Shown: one piece after another, positions 1-4,912 of the stretch
Layout: the number at the start of each line of letters is the position of its first letter
Numbering within the stretch: the stretch's first letter is position 1
Origin: Desulfobacteraceae bacterium
Lineage (GTDB): Bacteria; Desulfobacterota; Desulfobacteria; Desulfobacterales; UBA5616
Reading direction: 5' to 3'
Assembly: GCA_030620375.1 (NCBI GenBank)
Contig: JAUXEW010000167.1
Location: 1-6,408, forward strand
DNA: 6,408 nt
Notes under the pieces: generated by a model
Told to the model about the DNA's origin: nothing
What the model saw: only the letters and a program-made list of their open reading frames with translations
Database searches by the model: none
Position numbers and translations under genes: made by a program

Positions 1-20
1 ACAAAAAAATAACCTTTTGA

Positions 21-611
21 ATGAAACCTGTTTTCGATAAAATCCAGCAACTTTCAAAGCCCTTTCTTGACACCCGCCACAACGATGTTCACACTGCTAT
101 TTCCACCTTGCTTGCATTTCAGCTGCTGGAACAAGAAGGCGGTGATGAAAATATTGTGATTCCAGCAATTATCCTACACGATACCGGTTGGAAGCGGGTA
201 CCGTCCAAGCTTCATCTTAAAGCTTTTGGCCCTAAGGCCACCGAGTCGAAGTTAAACCGACTCCATGAAACCGAAGGGGTAAAAATTGCACAAGAAATAT
301 TGCAAAAATTAAAATATGATGCCCTCAAAACGGAGAAAATACTAGAGATCATCGACGGTCATGATTCCCGTACAAAGCCGATTTCATTAAATGACATGAT
401 TGTCAAAGACGCGGACAAACTCTGGCGCTACTCTAACTCCGGTTTTTTCATTGATATTGAACGATTTGGTGAGTCACATGAGGAAGGGTTGGAGAGGCTG
501 CGATGCAATTTATCCGAATGGTTTTTTACGGTGACTGCAAAAGAGGTGGCCGCTGAAAAACTGAGCAGGCGCGAAAAGGAAAAAGCTGTTGAAGTCGGAG
601 TTGCTCGATAA
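21..611 (+). CDS. HD-domain metal-dependent phosphohydrolase, 196 aa
   Basis: This is probably a soluble cytoplasmic HD-superfamily hydrolase acting on a phosphate ester or nucleotide; the substrate cannot be read from the sequence. The metal-binding signature is complete. His24 lies in the first helix (NDVHT), the HD pair is His53-Asp54 in AIILHDTGW, His82 is in LHETEG, His114 is in IIDGHD, and Asp130 is in VKDADKLWR. The extra histidines at 82 and 114 resemble the two-metal HD subgroup (YqeK-like spacing), which is family knowledge rather than something shown here. The C-terminal 30 residues are charged and helical (KEVAAEKLSRREKEK). The start is the only reasonable ATG: an in-frame TGA directly precedes it (18-20). 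No good Shine-Dalgarno is visible in the 20 bases available upstream. The gene is followed by 480 bp without a gene, so it looks monocistronic or the last gene of an operon that begins before the window. The family call is firm; the function is not. Confidence 0.88.
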   Translation: MKPVFDKIQQLSKPFLDTRHNDVHTAISTLLAFQLLEQEGGDENIVIPAIILHDTGWKRVPSKLHLKAFGPKATESKLNRLHETEGVKIAQEILQKLKYDALKTEKILEIIDGHDSRTKPISLNDMIVKDADKLWRYSNSGFFIDIERFGESHEEGLERLRCNLSEWFFTVTAKEVAAEKLSRREKEKAVEVGVAR

Positions 612-689
612 TCTCTGCACTTGTATTTTGGTTGTGATTTTGTATATCATGTACCTGACACTTAGGGCTCCTTGATTTTTTTTAAGATA

Positions 690-719
690 GCCATAACATA
701 TATGAATTATGGCGTATTT
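690..719 (+). terminator. Weak candidate terminator hairpin after the HD gene
   Basis: GCCATAA (690-696) and TTATGGC (707-713) form a perfect 7-bp inverted repeat around a 10-nt loop, followed by GTATTTT. The stem is AT-rich and lies about 80 bp after the HD gene stop codon, so it would be a weak intrinsic terminator at best and may be chance in AT-rich DNA. Confidence 0.25.
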
Positions 720-727
720 TCACATAA

Positions 728-967
728 TGGCAAGAAATGTCAGGTTTTGATTCCGTAAAATTTGGGGCTGATTCCACGTTATATCACAGGCTTCTTCTGA
801 ACTGATATAATCTCAATAAATCACAGTTTGATGCTAAAATGGGGTGCTGGCAAGAAATCAAAAGCCGGAAATCCATCAATTTGGGTCTATTTTTAGTGCA
901 TATCACAATTTTAATCGAAACTCAGATCTCAATAAAGCCCGATTTTGTTATCGGATGATTATAGTTT
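728..967. repeat. Degenerate direct duplication, unit about 120 bp
   Basis: Two adjacent copies share blocks in the same order at nearly constant offsets. TGGCAAGAAAT occurs at 728 and 848 (offset 120), AATTTGGGGCT/AATTTGGGTCT at 759 and 878 (119), ATATCACA at 781 and 900 (119), and ATCTCAATAAA at 810 and 926 (116). The sequence between the blocks is diverged, with small indels. The collinear order makes coincidence unlikely, but the copies are old. I see no protein encoded in the unit and no similarity to a CRISPR or integron repeat. Confidence 0.6.
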
Positions 968-1091
968 CCGTTTAATGGAAGCTTCAATATGTTGGGCTGC
1001 AGCTGAAGCCGGTACACCATTAGCCATTTTCGCTTGATACGCCCTGAAAAAGCAATATCTTATCTTTCTTTACGTCCCACAAACCCAGCTG

Positions 1092-1310
1092 TTGAACAAT
1101 GCTTCCATAAGCGGATTAGGGGATATAAATGCATTTGATATGAACACCAAGGAGGCTTCAATTTCTATTAAGGGTTCCGGTGATTGCAAAGTAAATGTAT
1201 TCGATACGTTGACCTCCGAAATTGCCGGGAGTGGAGATGTATATTGTGGCGACAATCCTCGCATCAGCAGTACAATAAAAGGTTCAGGATCTTTGAAAGG
1301 TCAAAATTGA
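1092..1310 (+). pseudogene. DUF2807 (head GIN domain) protein, C-terminal remnant
   Basis: The 72 codons read as the last repeats of a DUF2807 / putative auto-transporter adhesin head GIN domain. The repeating glycine-serine turns are clear: ISGLGDINAF, IKGSGDCKVNV, IAGSGDVYCGDNP and a final IKGSGSL. Family members are usually over 200 residues, with a signal peptide and several more such beta-helix rungs. None of that is present here. The frame is open back only to a TGA at 1035-1037, and the 18 codons before TTG 1092 do not look like the family. The only initiator is this TTG, with no Shine-Dalgarno, so translation as a secreted protein is unlikely. The stop is 50 bp before the S9 peptidase gene, whose own ribosome site is strong. 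The protein class is secreted or periplasmic with unknown function. Confidence 0.72.
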
Positions 1311-1348
1311 ACGCGGCGACGGCATGAAGGAGTCAGGATATCTTTGAA

Positions 1349-1355
1349 AAGGAGG
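1349..1355 (+). promoter_or_regulatory. Shine-Dalgarno of the S9 peptidase gene
   Basis: AAGGAGG lies 5 bases before ATG 1361 in a purine-rich context. It is close to the ideal anti-16S complement and fixes the start of the lipoprotein precursor. Confidence 0.85.
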
Positions 1356-1360
1356 AAAAA

Positions 1361-3337
1361 ATGAAGCGAATTTTTCATTCAACCTTATTTGTTGTCCTTT
1401 TCGGCCTATTATTAAACAGTTGCGCAACTGCACCCAGCCACCCCACCCTGAAGGAGGCGCAGCTGCCGGAACTAATCCCCCTGCGCCATTTGGTGGCCAA
1501 CAGAGAGACGAAATTCGGTTACCAAATTTCGCCGGATGGCCGGAAGCTTGGTTGGATTGCAGTCAAAAAGACTCGTTTGACAATCCATCTCAAAAAAATC
1601 GGCGAAGACGATGTGACCACTATCATCCCGGCTGCCCCGGGCAATGTTTATGGCTTCGTGTGGACACCCGACAGTCGCCGGTTATTATATTGGCAGGATC
1701 AAGCCGGCAATGAGAACTATCATATTTATCTCACGGATATAAACTCTCCTGCTCAAAAATCAATTGACCTCACTCCGTTTGAAAATACCCGCGCCGGTAT
1801 CCATCGAATTATCCGAACTGATCCGGAACATGTTTTGATCACCCATAACCAGCGGGATAAGGCTGTTTTTGATCTTTACCGGTTAAATCTGAATACCCGC
1901 GAACAAACACTGGTCGCAGTCAATTCCGGAGATGTTCTTACCTGGATAACCGATGATGAAGGCCATCTGCGGGCGCGGATTCGAAAAGATAAAGATGAAA
2001 CGCGAAGCCTCGAAGTACGTTATCATCCCGATAATACCTGGAAACCACTCATTAAATGGGGGTTAGAAGAATCAACCTGGTTTTTGAGCTTTACCGCCGA
2101 TAATAGACATATGTGGATGCTTTCGAACCGGGGACGTGATCGCCTCAGCCTGGTTCAAATGGATCTTGAAACCGGGAACGAAAAGTTGATTTACGAAGAC
2201 CCACAGGTTGATTTAAGCTATATCCTCATCAGTTATCTTACCAAGAAACCGTTGTTGGCGGCTTCTTTCCCTAATTATCAGAAACTGCATTTTTTTGATT
2301 CGGAGGTCGAGAACGATGCCAACCGTTTGCTGGAAAAAAAGCCGATGGGGCTGAGGGTTGGGAGTGCAGATTACAATGAACGTCTGCTTACGGTCTCGGC
2401 GTATACCGACAAGGGATCCGAATATTATCTATTTAACCGGGATACCCGTGAAAGAGTTTTGCTTCACCGCAATCCGATATCGAAATATAACGATTACTTA
2501 TCGACCGTAAAGCCGGTATCCTTCCCAAGCCGTGACGGACTGACCCTGCATGGTTATCTCACCCTCCCCAAAACCACAACAGGCGGGCGTCTTCCCATGG
2601 TGCTTTTTGTTCATGGCGGCCCCTGGGCTAGGGATTATTGGGGCTATCGTTCGACCGTGCAACTTCTGGCTAACCGGGGTTATGCGGTTCTGCAGGTCAA
2701 TTATCGGGGCTCCACGGGTTACGGCCGCGCATTCAAAGAAGCGGCTGTGGGCGAGTTTGCAGGCAAAATGCATACCGACTTGATCGACGGCGTCCAATGG
2801 GCTATCAATGAAGGTATTGCCGATCCGGAAAAAATTGCAATTTACGGCCACAGCTATGGCGGCTATGCGACCCTCGTGGGGCTTACGTTTACGCCCAATA
2901 CATTTGCCTGTGGGGTGGATGTATATGGAATCTCCAATCTGGTTTCATTTACAGAATCAGTGCCCCAATATTGGAAAAACTGGATGCCCTTTTGGTACAA
3001 GTATGTCGGCAATCCTAACAAACCAGAGGAAAGGCCCCAGATGGAGGCCCGATCGCCGTTGTTTCTTGTGGATCAAATCACGCGTCCTCTTTTAATCGTG
3101 CAGGGTGCCAATGACGCACGCGTGAAACAACGGGAATCCGACCAGATCGTGGCTGCCTTGCGCCAAACCGGCAAAGAGGTTGAATATATTCTTTTCCCGG
3201 ACGAAGGGCATTCCATTCGCAAGTGGCAAAACCGGATGGTTTTTTATCGCAAGCTGGAGGATTTTCTGGCCGAGCATTTAGGCGGCCGAAGTGCCGGTTT
3301 TGATTTATACGAGCTGGGTATACAAAAGCAACAATGA
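1361..3337 (+). CDS. S9-family prolyl oligopeptidase-like serine peptidase, lipoprotein, 658 aa
   Basis: This is a secreted serine peptidase of family S9 (COG1506, acylaminoacyl/dipeptidyl peptidase type), expected to cleave short peptides outside the cytoplasm. Residues 1-20 are a signal peptide with a lipobox ending LLNSC, so Cys21 should be lipidated. Ala at +2 gives no inner-membrane retention signal, so outer-membrane placement is likely by the enterobacterial rule. Residues about 40-375 show WD40/beta-propeller-like blades (QISPDGRKLGW, VWTPDSRRLLYW, FTADNRHMWML). The alpha/beta-hydrolase domain spans about 385-640. It has the oxyanion HGGPW (418-422), NYRGSTGYG (447-455), nucleophile Ser498 in GHSYGGY, Asp585 in QGANDARV and His617 in DEGHS. 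The triad is therefore complete and the length is normal for the family. A strong Shine-Dalgarno sits 5 bases upstream and a terminator follows the stop. The DUF2807 remnant 50 bp upstream may have been cotranscribed, but no functional link is evident. Substrate specificity cannot be told from sequence alone. Confidence 0.95.
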   Translation: MKRIFHSTLFVVLFGLLLNSCATAPSHPTLKEAQLPELIPLRHLVANRETKFGYQISPDGRKLGWIAVKKTRLTIHLKKIGEDDVTTIIPAAPGNVYGFVWTPDSRRLLYWQDQAGNENYHIYLTDINSPAQKSIDLTPFENTRAGIHRIIRTDPEHVLITHNQRDKAVFDLYRLNLNTREQTLVAVNSGDVLTWITDDEGHLRARIRKDKDETRSLEVRYHPDNTWKPLIKWGLEESTWFLSFTADNRHMWMLSNRGRDRLSLVQMDLETGNEKLIYEDPQVDLSYILISYLTKKPLLAASFPNYQKLHFFDSEVENDANRLLEKKPMGLRVGSADYNERLLTVSAYTDKGSEYYLFNRDTRERVLLHRNPISKYNDYLSTVKPVSFPSRDGLTLHGYLTLPKTTTGGRLPMVLFVHGGPWARDYWGYRSTVQLLANRGYAVLQVNYRGSTGYGRAFKEAAVGEFAGKMHTDLIDGVQWAINEGIADPEKIAIYGHSYGGYATLVGLTFTPNTFACGVDVYGISNLVSFTESVPQYWKNWMPFWYKYVGNPNKPEERPQMEARSPLFLVDQITRPLLIVQGANDARVKQRESDQIVAALRQTGKEVEYILFPDEGHSIRKWQNRMVFYRKLEDFLAEHLGGRSAGFDLYELGIQKQQ

Positions 3338-3343
3338 TAGACC

Positions 3344-3391
3344 GAGACCACAATTGCTCCGCGATGAACCGGGCGCCTTGTGGTCTCTCTT
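3344..3391 (+). terminator. Intrinsic terminator of the S9 peptidase gene
   Basis: GAGACCACAA (3344-3353) pairs perfectly with TTGTGGTCTC (3378-3387), giving a 10-bp stem that starts 7 bases after the stop codon. It is followed by TCTTTT. The loop is long (24 nt) but can form a small inner CCG/CGG stem. Position and T-tract fit rho-independent termination on the + strand. The A-rich run after the T-tract is unremarkable. Confidence 0.72.
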
Positions 3392-3740
3392 TTAAAAAAT
3401 TACCAGTTCAAAAAGGGGCTGATTTTATCAAAAAAATTCTATTTGTTCCGTTTCCCAAAGGAGTTTCAGACGACAGCCCTTTCGGCGGGCACGATGGCCC
3501 ACTCTACGATTACGTCTGCATCTGGCATCAAACAGCATAGGCTTATCCCTTTTTCTACTTTATCCGTTTTATCCGTCTTTTATTATATTTCGCCTTGTGC
3601 CAAAGGGTCCCGGATGGCATAAAAAAGTCAAGATACTTAAAGCTTAATGAAGGCTCCCGGCCGCAAGTTGCGGGAAATTAACCCCCCATAAAATTCGCAA
3701 GCCTCAGTTATTTGCGTAATTTGTGAAAACTGCGGATTAA
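3392..3740. other. Intergenic region, no supported gene
   Basis: Two overlapping + strand frames (3334-3540 and 3380-3622) are open here, but neither has a Shine-Dalgarno, a recognisable domain or protein-like composition, and both run through the terminator stem. A direct micro-repeat TTATCCG occurs twice within about 3561-3580. A short inverted repeat CCGCAA/TTGCGG lies near 3660-3673, and CGCAA/TTGCG pairs around 3694-3715. The last part must carry the promoter, if any, of the following membrane fragment, but I cannot point to convincing -35 and -10 boxes. Confidence 0.55.
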
Positions 3741-3747
3741 AAGGAGG
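3741..3747 (+). promoter_or_regulatory. Shine-Dalgarno before the two-helix membrane fragment
   Basis: AAGGAGG followed by TATGATGG. The first ATG (3749) is only 1 base from the motif, too close for normal initiation. The second in-frame ATG (3752) is 4 bases away and is the more likely start. The preserved ribosome site suggests that the 5' end of the original gene is intact even though its 3' part is not. Confidence 0.7.
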
Positions 3748-3748
3748 T

Positions 3749-3988
3749 ATGATGGTCGATCAATCGAGAATTGAAGATAATCCGTGGTTCAAAATTGATC
3801 GCTTTCTCAGGCAAAAGCTGGGATTATTACAAATTGGCGCCAATCTCGCCGGCGCGTGCATTGTAACGGCCTACTTCGTATTTTTAGACCAGATTCGGCC
3901 CATTGAGAAAGTCAATAACACGGTTACCGTTGTGCTGATCATGTTTGTCGGGTTGGTGATTATTGCCATCGTCTTTCTACACAGGTAG
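3749..3988 (+). pseudogene. Two-helix membrane N-terminus, probably a truncated adenylate/guanylate cyclase-type protein
   Basis: The 79-residue product starts with a polar stretch (NPWFKIDRFLRQKLG), followed by two transmembrane helices. TM1 is about residues 30-47 (GANLAGACIVTAYFVF) and TM2 about 59-77 (VTVVLIMFVGLVIIAIVFL), separated by a short loop. From memory, this resembles the membrane N-terminus of adenylate/guanylate cyclase-domain proteins of Desulfobacterota, in which two helices precede a HAMP and a cyclase domain. After the TAG at 3986-3988 the same frame continues TKDLDRFVL before another stop, which looks like the missing juxtamembrane segment. A TGG-to-TAG change is therefore a likely cause of the stop. 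No HAMP or cyclase domain follows; an IS91-like transposase fragment begins within about 20-30 bp. It could instead be a genuine small two-helix protein. The membrane topology is clear and the parent family is an inference. Confidence 0.5.
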
Positions 3989-4014
3989 ACAAAGGATCTG
4001 GATCGATTTGTTTT

Positions 4015-4458
4015 ATGATGGACCGCAGACTATTGGCCAAGCTAAGCCAATGCGCCTGGAAAGTGTTGAACCTATATTTGACTCAAGCCGTACCCTATGA
4101 CGATGCCAAAGCCGGTGCTGCGGTCGCCGTGCAGTCTTTTGGTGATTTTCAAAATTTTAATTCCCACCTGCATGAAATCTGCACAGATGGTTGCTTTTAT
4201 GGCAACGGTTCGTTCAAGGTTTGCCCGACACCTAATCCAAAAGATTTAGAGGATTTGTTCCGCTATGAAGTCTTCAAAATGCTCAAAGCCGAAGGCAAAA
4301 TCAATGACGTTGTGATCGAGAACATGATGAATTGGCGCCACAGCGGCTTTAAGAGCCAACTTGTGCATCTGCTATATATATGTAATTATATTAGCAAGTT
4401 AAACGTTGTGATACTTAAACGCTATCTGAAAGCGGACAATCATCTTAAGCCGGCATGA
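4015..4458 (+). pseudogene. IS91-like (Y2_Tnp) HUH transposase, internal fragment
   Basis: This fragment belongs to the IS91-type rolling-circle transposases (PF04986 'putative transposase'), which nick and rejoin single-stranded DNA. Residues 5-112 match the family core: LLAKLSQCAW, YLTQAVPYDDA, GAAVAVQSFGDF, the HUH metal-binding motif His51-Leu-His53 in FNSHLHE, DGCFYGNG, LFRYEVFKML and MNWRHSGF. Similarity probably begins slightly before the ATG, at about 4006, because the preceding codons read ICFMMDRR. Missing are the zinc-ribbon N-terminus and everything after WRHSGF (ends at 4350), including the region with the catalytic tyrosine. The remaining 35 residues are unrelated, low in family character and pass through an AT-rich patch (4371-4395). 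Other frames do not restore the tail. There is no Shine-Dalgarno. No IS91 terminal hairpin or target site is visible, so this is a dead fragment without ends. Confidence 0.8.
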
Positions 4459-4597
4459 TTATCATATATCACCGACCGTCCAATACCTTCAATTTTAATC
4501 ACATTCAGTGCAAATTATCTGGTCATAGAAATACCCTTCTTGATCCAAAATTTTAGATATCCTACCTTAAATTGCCATTTCGCTTTCAGGCAATAAA

Positions 4598-4801
4598 ATG
4601 AACAGTCAATTACCTCAAATCATCTTTGACACCTCGAATGAAAGTTTTTTCCACCCTTCCGACCCAACCTTGGTTGCTTATAATGAATTCCGGTGTCAGT
4701 TTGGCCGGGATGATCTGATCATCATTGCCATCGAAACCGAGAATGTTTTTGATCAAAGATTTCTTAAGAAATTAAAGATCAGAAACTGTTCATACGGCTG
4801 A
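4598..4801 (+). pseudogene. N-terminal periplasmic fragment of the RND exporter, 67 aa
   Basis: Residues 4-60 match the start of the first periplasmic domain of COG1033-type exporters (LPQIIFDTSNE, FFHPSDPTLVAYNEF, FGRDDLIIIAIETENVF). The usual initial transmembrane helix is absent. The last seven residues (IRNCSYG) are out-of-frame product: from 4777 the adjacent frame reads DQKLFIRLIVLTIG, which belongs to helix 2. The deletion junction therefore lies near 4770-4790. A weak AGG seven bases before the ATG is the only ribosome-site candidate. Without a membrane anchor or signal peptide the fragment cannot be exported in the normal way. Confidence 0.75.
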
Positions 4802-4912
4802 TCGTCTTAACCATCGGCCTCTGCCTGTTTCTCATGTTTCGCCGGTAACCGCTGTGGCCCTTCCTATGATCGTTGTGGGCTGTACCCTTGTTGGTTTCAA
4901 CCCTGGGCCTTC

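Larger units (their letters stand above)
612..1091. other. Gene-poor intergenic stretch
   Basis: This AT-rich stretch has no open frame with protein-like character on the + strand. It contains a weak hairpin (690-713), a degenerate direct duplication of about 120 bp (728-967), a 5-bp stem with a 6-nt loop at 939-954 (CCGAT/ATCGG) and a short minus-strand frame (959-1027). Frequent stops in all frames suggest either decayed coding DNA or noncoding repeats. The DUF2807 remnant that follows implies that the missing 5' part of that gene was lost at or near the right end of this stretch. Confidence 0.6.

Noticed and set aside
728..967. Possible CRISPR array
   Set aside because: There are only two diverged units of about 120 bp, with no identical short repeat and spacer pattern and no cas genes.
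975..1037. Short + strand frame containing AEAGTPLA, reminiscent of IS3 OrfA helix-turn-helix
   Set aside because: The match is only about eight residues, no neighbouring OrfA sequence follows in any frame, and the minus-strand reading of the same bases looks equally natural.
2498..2851. 117-codon minus-strand frame inside the S9 gene
   Set aside because: It is antisense to the conserved hydrolase domain with its complete triad; the composition is that of a codon shadow.
3334..3540. 68-codon + strand frame overlapping the S9 stop codon by ATGA
   Set aside because: The ATGA overlap is operon-like, but there is no Shine-Dalgarno, the frame runs through the terminator stem, and the residues show no domain or natural composition.
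3380..3622. 80-codon + strand frame downstream of the terminator
   Set aside because: It starts inside the terminator arm, overlaps another frame, lacks a ribosome site and has no recognisable similarity.
3711..3740. Candidate promoter TTGCGT - 18 bp - GATTAA before the membrane fragment
   Set aside because: The -10 box would directly touch the Shine-Dalgarno, so the transcript would begin within or after the ribosome site.
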